NCBI GenBank assembly: GCA_003255065.1
Contig: QAOA01000058.1
Coordinates: 217,521-281,520, forward strand
Source of the DNA: Cercis canadensis
Lineage: Eukaryota; Streptophyta; Magnoliopsida; Fabales; Fabaceae
DNA: 64,000 nucleotides
Direction of reading: 5' to 3'
The notes under the pieces are model-generated. The model did not search any database and was not told the DNA's origin. It worked only from the letters and a program-made list of their open reading frames with translations. Both the position numbers and the translations under genes were made by a program. Numbering within the stretch: the stretch's first letter is position 1; the number at the start of each line of letters is the position of its first letter. This document shows, piece after piece, positions 32,401 to 44,917 of this stretch.

Positions 32401-35400
32401 ACACTCAGAATCTTCACCTTGCTGCTTTGCACCATTTTCTACAAGGGAAACTTCCAACTCCAGGCGAGAGATGGTCTCATCTAAACCTCCCAAGTCTCTG
32501 AACAATGCAGCAGCAGGATTACTGTAATCCATAAAAGCTTCTAAAATGTGGACAGCTGTGCCAACTAGATGCAAGTGCTGCGGATTTGTATCTTTAAGGA
32601 GAGGTAAAAGAGTAGGGATAAATCCTGCTTCACGCATGGCAGAGCACCCTGATGATGATGAAACCAACACAGTGACAAGAGATAATAGAGCTTCTGCAAA
32701 AAGAATTGACCATTTGGAGGGATCACTTGTGACAGAATCAATGGCTTTCTGCATCAGGCTAGACAGGATACCACGGTGCCCACCAGATGTAACTGCAGTC
32801 AGTACAGTAGGCTGACGGGAACGATCTTGACAAAGAGCAACTAACGAATCCAAACATAAACTCCGAATTTTCACTGGAACAGCATCCTCATAGCTTAGCA
32901 ATGATACTAATTCATTGATGAATTCAGGCTCCGCATTAAAGAAAGAAACTAGGTCATCAGCATCAGCACATGCTTGAATGAGAACTATGAATGCATACAA
33001 GCGAATGCATGTGTACTGCCGTCTAGAAGCCAAAGAGCCAAAAGCCCTAGCAAACCGCAATCTTGTCAATAAAGAAAACCTTAAACTGCTTGGTACCTTA
33101 TATTCTGCAACTAACTTATGAAAAAGCTCAAGATCAGTCTCCACACATTTGTTAACGCTACATAAGTGAATAATTTGCAATCCTTGGGTCATGGGTTCTT
33201 CCATTTTATTGTCACCGGCTGATTCATTTAGGGCATAAAACTCAAAATGAAGGGTACAACCTAATTCATAAGCAATTGGGTCACATCCATTAGGCACAGC
33301 TGATGCAATTAATCCGAGTCCCTCTTCCTTTCCCCCCCATCCTTGCGCAAGAGAATACAACTTTGAATTCAGAGAAGCATCTCTTATAGAGTACTTTCCC
33401 ACAGTTTTCTTCAAAAAGGTAAACAAAGTGTGCAGGCTAGCCTCAACCACATCCGCATCAGTAGAAGCAAGCAATGCTGAAAGATGCTGCTGCAGAATTA
33501 AAGCAAAGAAAATATAAATGGAGGGGTAGAAAGGATAAATAAGTAAGACATCCCAAGCTAACAGTAACATATTTCAAAGTACATTAAATTAGATGAAAAG
33601 AAATTCTAATCACCAACAGAAAGAAAACAGTAAATTTAGAAACATTTGCAAAAGGGTAACCAAATACAGAAATTCACCTACCTCAGCTCTCACCTTAAAA
33701 GGTTAAGCAAGGGGAAAAATATGTTTGAAGGCAAGATCACATACCTCATATGAACTATAGAAATGCTTATTTGTGCAATTCTCCAAAATTAATCTTATGA
33801 CACGAAGAATTTGAAGAACAGCTTCCCTAGGAAAGGGAGGATCTGAGTCCAGAAAATGGTCATCAATCTGCAGATCCTTCCTTGATTTTACATACTTCTC
33901 AAAGAATGAATCAAAATGGTTAAAAAGATCAACCCAGTGATGAAAATCTCCCTGTAATAAGAAAACAGATACCAATAAATTAAAACACTAGAAAACAAAG
34001 CTATATTTGTAAGAAGAGAAGGTGATAGAGGCACCTTATCAAACTCCCAGACAAAACCTTTTAGGGGTTCTTCTATCTTCTCAAGCGGAACTGTGGTAAC
34101 GCTGTTGATGAAGGATCTAATTTTTGGAGGCTGCAACAATTCAATGAAAAAGGCAGTAGTTACTTTATTTAACTAATCAATCAACTTATTCATGTCAACT
34201 CACATAATCATCAAGAAGATCACATGACTAGAGAAGATAAATAGATTACAACATAGTTTACCAACAAGAATCCATAATTATGTTGAGAGTAGAAGGAAAG
34301 AACAATAAACCAAACATAGAAGGGCATATGCCAAAAGTTGGAAACAGACTTCTAATTGATAAATACTTAAGGATGCAGCGGAGGCATATCAAAAGTGCCA
34401 TACCAATTGGAAAGTAATAGATTTACTTAAGGAACACTTAGATACAATGATGACAGCTAGGAAACAAGGCAAACCTCTTCACAATAAATATACAGTATGA
34501 TTCACTGGTAAATGCTGAATGCTATTAAATTACGAGATCAATTTTGGTCAATGCGGAAGAAATGAGATAACAAAAACGGAAAGCCAAAAGGTAATAATAT
34601 CTAAATCACACCTTCAAAGTGGTCATTCTCAATCAAATTTAAACAAATTATGATTTCCACCTAGATAAAGTTCTGAGAAAAATCTCTTTTACTTGTCTAC
34701 ATCTTAACAAGATTACTTTGTTTTTGAATACCAAATTGAAGCCACTTCATGGCCCAAAAAAAAGGTCCAAGCCACTTAAGCAAACAATTTATTGATATAA
34801 AGAATTAATGAACTACAGGTTATAAATAAGAGCAAGGAAACAGTCATTACATGGCCTCAGCTTGCGATCAACATGAATTCTGCTTTGCTTTTCTGGTCTC
34901 TCCCCCTCTCCCCCCCCCCCAAACAAAAAAACACCCTCTTTGTATTTTGATAAAAGGTATCCCCGATTAACTTAACAAGCAAAGCAATGAGTGAACAGAT
35001 CTTCAGGCCATAAGTTATTCAAGCGAGAAACTGTCTTTCCTCTATGTGGATTGTTGCCCAAAGACCGCATATGTTTGACCAACATAGTTTGAGATATGAA
35101 TTATAGCAGATAGATTCCATGGTTTGTTATAGTCCTCAAGACCCTTTTTATTTCAAATTCATTTGAAAGCTGTAGTAAACATCATGCAATAACAAACAAG
35201 CAAGTTACAATTCATAAAACCAAATGAGGACACCACATACCTCTGATGAACATATTACATGGTAAGTAACCTGAATAGATATCCATTTATTTCTATTTTT
35301 CTACACTCAGTCTTCTGTACGAATTAAAAGAATCCAAGTATACACTTAAGAGTAGAAAAACTCCTCCCCCGGACTTGATTAACTAAGTGACTAAACAATC

Positions 35401-35950
35401 ATGAGATTACACGTGAACTTTCCACGAAGCAGATCATACATGATGCAAATACCAAAAGCATTAAGATTCTAAAAAGCATTTAACATTTTGTTTTAACATC
35501 TGAAATTTAGGAAGTGAAGTGATACGGAATTTATTTTTTTTCCATCCCCAAAGTTAATACTCAAATTTTCATTTTTCCTCTAGCTGAGGATACTCTCGTT
35601 TCCTCTAGCTGAGGATACTCTCGTTTCCTATTCTAATATTTTCTCATCAACACATGGAGTATAAATATGAATAAAAAGGAAGTTGCATTTAAATAAGTTA
35701 AAAGAATGAAAATGAAAAAGCTTTATTAACCATCTAAATCACTCTCCAGAACAGTCTTAACTCAAAAAGCAGTAAAAGAAAGCAATCGAATTTTAAATAA
35801 AAACCATAAACCCCAATAACAAATGACTAGAATGATAGAAAATTGATAGAAAAAATCATAACTTTGATTAAAAATAATAACATATCAGACGAAAAATGAA
35901 TAATCGAATATACTAACCACTTCCAGTGCCCTCTTTCTCTTCAACTTCAT
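20406..35950 (-). CDS. UPL1: HECT-type E3 ubiquitin ligase, UPL1/UPL2 class
   Basis: Transfers ubiquitin to substrates through a thioester on its HECT cysteine. Exons on the minus strand: 35950-35918, 34130-34035, 33951-33745, 33489-25492, 25393-25082, 24820-24619, 24523-23947, 23819-22688, 22550-22404, 22304-22224, 22050-21825, 21740-21601, 20764-20658 and 20508-20406. Total 11,361 nt, 3786 aa, in phase at all junctions. Armadillo-like DUF908 and DUF913 regions form the N-terminal part. A UBA domain lies at about 1302-1338 ([17 protein letters not shown]), followed by a UIM at about 1343-1361 ([13 protein letters not shown]). A strongly acidic tract is at about 2160-2235. Three motifs of the type LPxDLRxEVL lie at about 2692, 2728 and 2766. 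The HECT domain is about 3445-3786 with catalytic Cys3753 in HTCFNQLDLP, 33 residues from the end as in Arabidopsis UPL1. The start [11 protein letters not shown] also matches that family. Arabidopsis UPL1 and UPL2 are about 3,660-3,680 aa; which orthologue this is cannot be settled here. Confidence 0.96.
34131..35917 (-). other. UPL1 first intron, 1.8 kb
   Basis: A long intron directly after an 11-codon first exon. It holds a 25-bp perfect tandem duplication (about 35577-35626, unit containing ctagctgaggatactctcgt) and short pyrimidine runs. No ORF of note. Long first introns in plants often carry expression-enhancing sequence, but nothing specific is visible. Confidence 0.7.
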
Positions 35951-36129
35951 CTTGAAACTGAAAGCATCGCAGAAATCAAAAAGGAATTTAGAAGTCGATC
36001 AATCCCCAAAAATCGAGAATTGATCGAAAAGCGGAGACTCCAATCAGATAAATATTCAATTTTTTGATAGAATGAAAGAATTGAAGTAAATGGAAGTGAA
36101 AGTAAAAGTAAAGAGAGAGGTCTCCAAAA

Positions 36130-36183
36130 GAGGGAGAGGGAGAGGGAGAGGGAGAGGGAGAGAGAGAGAGAGAGAGGGGGGGG
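36130..36183. repeat. GA-rich repeat in UPL1 5' UTR
   Basis: Several gagagg units, then (GA)n, then a G run on the plus strand. In the UPL1 transcript this reads as C/T-rich sequence. It lies between the candidate TATA box and the start codon. GA/CT repeats in plant core promoters and leaders can bind GAGA-type BPC factors; that role is inference. Confidence 0.85.
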
Positions 36184-36225
36184 ATTGGAGAAGAAATCTA
36201 ACTGAGGGAACCTGAATGGGCGTGG

Positions 36226-36237
36226 TTTATATATAAA
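36226..36237 (-). promoter_or_regulatory. Candidate TATA box for UPL1
   Basis: tttatatataaa is a strong TATA consensus that reads nearly the same on both strands. On the minus strand it is followed by ACCACGCCC, about 280 bp upstream of the UPL1 ATG, with a CT-rich leader in between. Confidence 0.55.
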
Positions 36238-37199
36238 ACATATTTATGTTACGCAGGAAACAGAGCAAGAGAGACATAAGCGCACGGTAAAACAATATTA
36301 GCACCAGAAGGAAAACCCAAAAAGAAATTAAAAAAATGAAATAACTTCTATATATTTTTTTTTATTTTTTTATAAAAATTTAATAACCAATTAGGCTACG
36401 CGAAAACCAAAGGCAAATGTCACATAAAATCCCCTACTAACATATTCTCACGTCCTCAAACCAAAACCATTGATTAAGAAATCCAAAATTTCTCAATACT
36501 AAACTAAGTGTTGTTTAATGTTTTTATTGATGTTAAAGAGCTTTCTCTTTTTTCTTTTTTCTTTTTTCTTTTTGAATTGTTTATCATTGATGACAAATTT
36601 GTAAATTAATTATTATCAATAAAAATTAACTCTTAACACTTCTATTCAAACTACCATATACAAGCATTGTTTGCAGAATTTGAATTAACAAAATCTCATA
36701 AAGTTTTTAATTTAACAATTCTAATAATTTATATATGTATTGCTATGCAATTGTTATTATTCCTTTCTAAGTATTGTTCAGATTTTTTTCTCTTGAAACA
36801 ACAATATATTGTAATTGCTATAGATCACAAATGTTTAAATTCAAAACCTAATCAAAAAGGTCTTAACACAAGACCGTTTTATAGTATTTTTTAGGATTTC
36901 TTTCCTTTGAAATAACAATAAGACCCCACTTAGGACAGAGCTCCTTTTTTTATATAATGGTATAGAGATGTAAACTCAAATTCTCCTACAAATTATTCTA
37001 ATTTTTTACCATTAAATCACACAAATTGACTTAATTTATTGTTACATTTGTTTCTATGACTGTTTAAGAATATTTCTTAAAATATAAATATTTTTTTTTT
37101 TTAGATACACTTATGAATGTTATAGTTGAAATATGCTGACTTTCTAAAATTTATATAATATAGATGATGAGAAAATTTATCGTGAAAAACTATAATTGT

Positions 37200-38134
37200 G
37201 AGATGCTAGAACTTGGCATTAAAGATTCGATAGTGCTCCAAGAAAGTGCCTATCACAAGTACAAAATGACCAAAATATTTCATGTTATATGGCTATTCTA
37301 TTTATATATATAGTTATTATGTTTATATTTGAGCATGTAACTTCATATATAAATAGAATAACTACGAGAGAAGTTCTCCCTTCTCTCTAAAAATTCACCC
37401 GCCTTTGTAACTTTTCTCTGGCAAGGTCCAGTTTCTCTACCGCCCTTAGGTGCGACTTTTTTCGATAAGTCTGACCCTTTATTGTTTCTCCTCTTCTCCT
37501 TTTGGTAAGGTTTTCACTGCCACTTTGTGCGGCGGCAACCTTAGATTTATGTTTTATTCAATTGTTTATGTTTTTTAAGTGTTTTGGTTTGTCCTTTTAG
37601 TAAATTGTTCCAATTTGTCAGTTGTGTTTTACACATTCTCCTTGTTCAAAGGCAGATCTAGTATTTTAAGGGTTAATCTATTAGATTCAACCTCTATATT
37701 GGGTAGATCTCGAAATTTTTATGTGTTCTGTAAAGATAATACTTCAGGTAAACCAAGTATTTAACCTTGCTGCAATACATTTGGTATTTTTCTTCGTTGT
37801 TAAAGATGTTTTGTCGTCGAATGTCAATGGCCTCTATTTTGTCAAGACCTAGAGTCATGCATTTATTTACCTTTTAGTACAATGAGAAAAATGTAGAAAT
37901 TTACTATGGGGTATTAGCTTTTTGAATTTTAAGAAATTTTATATGGTGTTATTTGTTATTGTGTAAGTAATGGTTAGCTTAATGCAATGAATTTACGTTT
38001 CTCATAAAAAAAAAAAAAAAATAACTACATAGCATTAAAGTGTGCTTTTATAATTTTTTAGAATGTGGCAGGAACTTACTTGAAAAACAATTTTTTTAGC
38101 ACCATTGAATCTTTTATGCCAAGTTCTAGCACCC
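37200..38134. mobile_element. Foldback MITE split by a LINE-like insertion
   Basis: The left arm begins tgctagaacttggcattaaagattc at about 37204 (given in two blocks: tgctagaacttggc, attaaagattc). The reverse complement of the right end, near 38133, begins gtgctagaacttggcat and aaaagattcaat. The arms also pair around ctatttatatat and gctatgtagttat, once the intervening 37366-38019 block is removed. The original element would be about 280 bp. The block removed has its own target-site duplication, so the order of events is MITE first, retroposon second. Confidence 0.65.
37366..38019 (+). mobile_element. Non-autonomous LINE-like retroposon
   Basis: About 650 bp. It is flanked by a direct repeat aataactac at 37357-37365 and 38020-38028, a target-site duplication. 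It ends in a run of about 15 A after ttacgtttctcat. The 5' end (gagagaagttctcccttctc) and the pyrimidine-rich leader recall plant L1-type LINE ends. No reverse transcriptase or endonuclease is present: the longest ORF, at 37579-37764, is 61 codons and unrecognised. It is therefore an internally deleted LINE or a parasitic short derivative. The intact A tail and duplication suggest a fairly recent insertion. Confidence 0.65.
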
Positions 38135-38189
38135 AACAATAATAAACTCATTGTTTTATACACCTAAATTACAAAAATAAAAATGTAAT

Positions 38190-39370
38190 TGAGAAAATTA
38201 TTGTTTGGTTTCAAAAATTATAGGAAAAGACCATTTACTTCCAAACATAGAAGAATTTTATTTTGGTTCCTCTCACCCCATATGAAATATCCAAAATACT
38301 CATTGGTGTTATGTGCTTATTTCATTTATTTTTTAGGCTTATTGGTAGTTTTGGTTTCTTTGTTTTACCGATTTCTATGAGTCAATCCCTCATTTTTAAA
38401 AATGAATAATTTAGTCCCCATGTTTTATTGAGTTTGACAGTTTTAGTCTTCCCGTTAGTCAACCAAATGGTCAACCTAACAAAATGCTGACGTGGCACAA
38501 AGAAATTAGTTTTTTTTTTATTGTTATCATGCTGATGTGGTATAGAGAAAGTAATTTTTAAATATTAAATAATTATTTAAGCATAATTAAGTCATAATTA
38601 ACAAAAAAAATGAGTTTTTTATTGTTAAATAACCATTTTAAATTATTTTCATAAAATTCAAGCATATAAAAAATTTCAATTTTTTGCAAATTAATTCCAT
38701 ATGAGATTCTATCAAAATTTTAAAATTTTTAATAAAGTTCAAACAGTCAAAAAAAATTTAGATTAGATAATCTTATTTGAAATTTTTAGTAAAATCTTTT
38801 ATAGACTTAATCTAAAAAAAATTTGAATTTTTTTTTTTACATGTCTTACTTTATATGAATTTTTTTTTATCTGCTTGAATTTTATCAAAAAAAATTTAAA
38901 ATTATTATTTAACAATAAAAAAACTCATTTTTTCTGTTAATTATGACTTAATTATATTTAAATAATTATTTAACATTTAAAAATTAATTTCTCTATGCCA
39001 CATCAGCATGATAACAATAAAGAAAAAAAGCTAATTTCTATGTGCAATGTTAGCATGCCGTTAGATTGACTATTACGAGAAAACTAAAACTGTCAAATTC
39101 AATAAAACATGATGACTAAATCGTTCACTTTTTAAAATAGAGGACTGACTCGTAGGAATCGGTAAAACATATAGACCAACACTGCTAAGAAGCCTATTTT
39201 TTAACATGATAATTACATATATAAATAGAATAACAATCACATAGCATAAATGTGTATTTTGAATATTTCACATGGTATGTGAAGAACCAAATGAAAAGTA
39301 CTTCATGTTTATTGTTTAGAACCAAATGATATTTTTCTCAAACTTTTGTAACCAAACAAGAATTTTCTTA
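38190..39370. mobile_element. 1.2-kb foldback element with about 470-bp arms
   Basis: The left arm runs from about 38190 to 38665 and the right arm from about 38890 to 39370 in inverted orientation. Matching blocks in order from the outside include tgtttggtt, ttttggttc, gtgaaatatt, taggctt, gttttaccgatt, tttgacagttttagt, ttattgttatcatgctgatg and taattaagtcataatta. The central 220 bp is itself partly palindromic (attcaagcatat against tctgcttgaat). There is no transposase. Such near-complete palindromes are typical of non-autonomous foldback or MULE-derived elements. Read as RNA it would make a very long hairpin. Confidence 0.75.
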
Positions 39371-40683
39371 AAGTAATTTTAAGTGAATTGGATTTTATGT
39401 TATTAAAATTTAAAATTTTAAAAATAATAATTTTTTATGTGAAGAAATTAAGATTAATACTTAAAACATTATCTTTGTATGCATTTGCGTTATTATATTA
39501 TTTGAAATGTACTTCAAATTTTTAAATAAATTAATATTTGGATTGAAAGGGCTTCCAAATTTCTAACTTAGATATTACAATTAAAATTAATTTAAGTTCA
39601 TTACAAATATATAGAACTGAAAAATATTACATCTGTGCTAAAAGGATATCATAATTTTTGTTTTATCCTTAAATAAGATTTTTATGCTATTAATGAAAAC
39701 ACTTCTGTTTTTTTTTTTTTTGTGATATTAATGAAAACACTTCTATACATTGACAATATGTCATATGTCCATTATAAAATTATGAAATTTTATAGATATA
39801 ATAAATTTAAAACATTATAACAATTTCTTTGAAGTGAACATTATCCCTTTTTGGTTTCTGAGACTGAAAGAAAGGAATTGATGAAATGATAGAAAGCTAC
39901 TTAGAGATAAACATATCTCATATAATTATGGACACAATTTCAAAATTACTATCTTTTTTTTTTTTTATGCTCTAGTTTTCAGCTCTTAATTAACATATCT
40001 AAACGCAATCATCCAAAATATATATATAAAAAAAAACTCAGAAAATTATTTCAACTGTATCTATGTAAAGTTTGAATGCTGATTCTGTTTATTCTTTTCT
40101 TCTTTTTTGGGATGTGATATTCCTTTCTTGTCTCTTTTTTTCTTTTATAGATATATTCTTCTTTTAAAATATTAAGGTTTTTCATGATAATGAGACCTTA
40201 AAAATGCCAATTATAAGCATATATCGGGTATTTTCATATTAAAAATGGAATAGAACACACACATCTAGACCATATCAATGAATTGAACTGTACATGCCAA
40301 AAAAATTAAATACGAAAATTATAAATACATAGAGCTTTTTTTTTTTTTTTTTCCTTTGGAGAGAATTGAATCTCTTTTTTAAATTTGCTAAAAGATTTCA
40401 TTCATAAACCATAAAACTAATCACAAAAGATTACAAATTTCCTGTGCAACAGTGGAAGAAATTGAAATTTGCAAGGCTAAAATCTTTTTGTCCCTCTAGT
40501 TTTTTTTTTCCTTTTTGTCCACTGAAAGTTTTTCCTTTAATATTCTCATGATCTTAAAATTTAGTAATATCATTAATATTATTTATTAAATTTCAATCCT
40601 GCTAGTCCCTAAAAAAAAAATTCTATCGTGGTAGGGGGTTCATCTGGACTATGGCATAAATTTTGTAATAGATATTATATCAT

Positions 40684-40687
<4 letters not shown>

Positions 40688-40732
<45 letters not shown>
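40688..40732. repeat. (TA)n microsatellite
   Basis: A TA dinucleotide run of more than 20 units in gene-free DNA. Confidence 0.95.
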
Positions 40733-40734
<2 letters not shown>

Positions 40735-41699
40735 ATATTGTATCATTCTTATAGTAGTGGAAATGGGAAAAAAATAATAAAAAAAATTGACTATTCGTTT
40801 AGACTTTTGGTGACCTACTAAACGGGGTAAAGTGCATTTCTTTGAACTTGCTTACCGTCGAAGTAATAGTTTGTGAGATGTGTTGAGGCTGGCTGCAACT
40901 TTATTCCACCATGTCAAGTCAATGCATTTATTCTTTTTCTTTGGTTAAGACAGCATAAGCCATAGTACAAATACAATTGCCAAGACCATAATGAATAGTA
41001 TAATTGTCATATAAGTTTCTCATAACACATACTTCAAACCTCTTATTTGCTAATTGTAGCATTTTTGGGTAATCCTCTAGTTTAAAATTATACTAAGGCC
41101 TCCCTATTTACTGTCAAATTATGCAAAGACATTTCCTATTCTAACAAAAGAAAAGTAACTCAAAACTAAGAAAAAAACTCATGTGTGTGTTTTCTCCATT
41201 GAAAAGGGTTTAAAAAGAATAAATTTCATCTAAAGTGAATATTGTTATTGTTATTGTTATTGTTAATATATGGGAGGTCATTGTATAATTTTAAATTAGA
41301 AAAGGTATATATGCATATAAATTAGAGAGATCAATGTAATTTACTCATTTAAATATATTGTTGTAACAACTTTAATGTCTCTTTCTCATAATAGAGTTCT
41401 TAATATAAAATATTCATCTCTAGTTAAAAAATAATAATGCAAATAATCTTATTTTTAAGATATATAATATTTTAATCGAGATTCTAATTTTCAGTTACAA
41501 CTTAAAACTCTAATACATAATTTATAAGTCATAATGTTCGAACTCATAATAATAGTTAAAAAAAAAAAAAAACTCATAAGTCAGAATTTAGCTGATTTAA
41601 CATTGATTGATTAATTAATTAATTAATTAATATAGACAACACATGGAAAGTAAAAGAACAAAAAGAGTGTTGATTAGAAAAGAAACTAAAAGGAAATAT

Positions 41700-41831
41700 T
41701 TTGAGATCTTTCTTTAGATTACTACCGACTTTGAGATCAGCCTTTACTACTTTTTCCAAGGCTTTTAGCTGATGCGAAGGGTTATGAATACTAATTATAT
41801 TAATCTCCAAAAAACCATTGTATTTAATCAC
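41700..41831. repeat. Dispersed repeat, copy 1
   Basis: Shares order and words with 43675-43783 in the same orientation: ttagattactac against ttagaccactc, actttgagatc against actttgaagtt, the block cttttagct-atgc, and tgtatttaatcac against tgtattcaatcac. It is a diverged mobile-element relic of unknown class. Confidence 0.45.
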
Positions 41832-43674
41832 TTAAAGCAAGGAGTGTAATATACAAGTAGAAAAGTGTTAATTTATAATTGATCCAAGAAAATATAAAGA
41901 AGTAGATAGTGTCCATTTTGGTTTACTGCTGTAACCTCTGCTCTGCCAAAACAAAAATAGTAGGCGGTTCCATGTGGAGAGGAGGAAAATGTTTTCGTTT
42001 TGGGAAAACTCCACTGTTTTTGTCCAACCGGAGTTACGTACGTCAGTGAAGCTACTTAACCGACATAATCCACATACATATATATTAGAATATGAGTGAT
42101 ATTATGGGAGAATTATTGAAAGAGAAATGTCTTTTTAAAATAGAAAATATCAAACAATGATTATTGGTTATCATATTATATGTTTCTGTTTTTGAAAAAT
42201 ATTTTTCTTTTGGGTGATTCTCTCTAAAACAAAATCCAATGACTGTGGATGTCTTTGTGGCTACTTTTTTTCTCACTCTTTATTATTATTATTATGATTT
42301 TTTATTTTAACATTAAGAATATTTTTAGGTAAATTTTTATGTATTAAACTAAGTTGTTGATTGAACAATTTTAAGAACATAACCTCACATCGGCCTAATG
42401 TATTTAGAAAAAAATTTCCTTAGGCGTTGACTCTAGAATTGAAACTTTGATTAGTTTAAATAAACTTATTATATCTTTACTATTAAATCAAATTTTTGAA
42501 AATTTTCTTACTTTTTAATTAAAATTGCTCTTTATTTGTATTAAGAAGAGTCTCTAATTGGTAAATAGTGAAAAATAGCTTTATTTATATTCCATTTATC
42601 TTAGCGAATCCACGACTTCCTTCTACTTGAGTAAATGGATTTCCATGGCAAGAAAAGTGATGTATTCCTTTCTTTAGATTCAATTATACATGATCAAAGA
42701 AAGAAAGAAGATACCGGGGATCTCAGTAACGTAGTCTAGAGAAACTTTATGTCGACAAGCAAGGTCTCATGGGACTTCACAAAATACTAAAACCTCGTAA
42801 AGACATCTCATCGGTCCACACGTCAAACACATAGCAAATAACCAATCAGGTTTAAAGACATCAACACTCAAAATCTTATTCATCTAAATTTTAGTTATAT
42901 GAAACTATGAGGGTTTAATCCTCTCAGGCTTTCACCTTATACAAATTAATTAGACTTTTTACCTTTAAATTACACTTAATAACTTAATCTTCCAATTTCT
43001 ATGACACATAGGCATTAATTTTAATTTTAGCATATACTCAATGGTGTCAACAAAATTAAAAGCTTCTCTTCAAAAATAAAGATTCCGAATTTCCTCATAA
43101 TCAATATAATTGTTGCTTCTCTCATAATATAATTTAATTTTTTTAAAATTAAAGTCATTGTATCTGGTTTATTGTTGTGGTGGGGTTTGAATAGTTTGTA
43201 GAAAATCTTCTAAAATTATCACATTATGATTTAATATAAAAATCAAAATAATTTATTTTAACCAAGGATATAAGAGGATTCAAACCAAAAACCTTAAACT
43301 TTTTAAAAGATTCATGGACTGTTTTGATCTTATCTTTAGTATAGCTCTTAACTTGAACTTTTACTCTTGTACACAACTTAGAATTCTAGCTCATATCTCT
43401 TATAACAAATTGGATATAGCCAATTGGACATTTCATGATTCTTTTACTAATATAAATAGCACATGAAAGGTTGAGACAATAATTAACTATTGATTTTGCT
43501 AATGAGCTATGGGTCTATTGGTACTTTCTTTGGTCATAAAAATTAGAGGATTAATATTAATGGCTCTATTCTCACCATGTACTTTCTTTCATTTTTTCAC
43601 GGGCATTGCACTCTCTTATAACAAAAAAATAAAAATAAAAACTGTTGATTTCAAAAAAGACTAAAAATAATTAC

Positions 43675-43783
43675 TTCGAGATATTTTATTAGACCACTCT
43701 CAACTTTGAAGTTGGATTTTTCAACACCTTTTAGCTCATGCAATGTGGTGTTAATATTGGCCTTAATATTGTATTCAATCACA
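43675..43783. repeat. Dispersed repeat, copy 2
   Basis: Second copy of the family at 41700-41831, about 1.9 kb away. Best preserved blocks are ccttttagctcatgc and tgtattcaatcac. Confidence 0.45.
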
Positions 43784-44917
43784 AAGAGTGAGATAACTCT
43801 TTTAAAAAGATTGAAGTCTTAGATTAAATTCCTATCTTATATATACTCTGTATTTTCAATTAAAAAAAATCTAACTTTATTTATTTAATATTAAAAATTA
43901 GGTTCAATATACAAAAAGTATTGTTCTAGGGGACAAATATAATAAGAAAGTGAATCATATGTCCACTAGATATATAAATATAAATATAAATATATAGAGA
44001 CATGCTAACAAATAAGATGCAAGTTATGTATGTGACTTGACTGATTATTGAACCTGCAAAATTAGATGCAAGTTGGAAAAAAAATAGTAAAGGCATAGGT
44101 GACTGAGGTGTCACCTGCAATTTCAAAACACTGTCTTTATGAAAAAGAAAAGGTGGGTAGACTTAATTAATGTACTCAACTTTCCGTTAGAGAGAGAATG
44201 GTTTAAGGAATAGGAGAATAAAGATTCAAGAGGTGAAGTTCAACCATCAGAATATTTTGAGTCAGTATGTAACGACTCAAGAGTAGACTATACGTGAATA
44301 TATTTTTCAATACCAATCACAATCACAATATTTATTTAACTTCCAATTATGTGTATGTCTTACCACCTAGCGTAATTATGCAACACTAGAGTAGCAATGC
44401 CAATAACTATCAAAACTTGCTTCTCTATAGCAGCTGTAGCTTGGCATGTTTCTCAAAATTTTCCTTCTTTTATTCAAAACACCAATTTTTTATTCAATAG
44501 TGCTTCCAAGTTCCAAGAGAAGAATAACATTAGTGAATACTTCTTGATATCCTGATGGTCCTTTTCCATGACGAAAATCTGGTAGATGATATTTTTGTCA
44601 ATTTGCATGAATTGAGAGATTAAAATTAATAATCATAAATTTGTATCTTTTGCACTAACGCTTTGGCAAATAGCTCTATATGGTCGGCAATTTAGTTTAG
44701 CATATGCGAACCAATAAATTTGTTTTGATATCTTTTCTGTAACCATCAACATCTGCCACTTAACTGTACAGCTCTTTGCTTTCTTGTGCTTATACAAGTT
44801 GAAATTGCAATGTCTCTTCCCTCCTTGGTAACATTTTTCCAAGCTATTTCCCACATGTATACATCAAAATACTATAAATCACTTCATATTAAGACCTTGG
44901 CAATCTAAGGCGTAACA

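Larger units (their letters stand above)
36240..44917. other. 8.7-kb gene-poor, repeat-rich region
   Basis: No gene could be supported. It is very AT-rich. It includes an interrupted MITE with a LINE-like insertion (37200-38134), a large foldback element (about 38190-39370), a (TA)n run (40688-40732), and two copies of a dispersed repeat (41700-41831, 43675-43783). The slightly GC-richer stretch at 41940-42060 has no ORF or recognised feature. The stretch beside 44917 likely contains 3' UTR of the unrecognised gene on the minus strand. Confidence 0.65.

Noticed and set aside
36667..36894. 75-codon plus-strand ORF in the gene-poor region
   Set aside because: Composition is that of random AT-rich sequence, with no motif and no neighbours.
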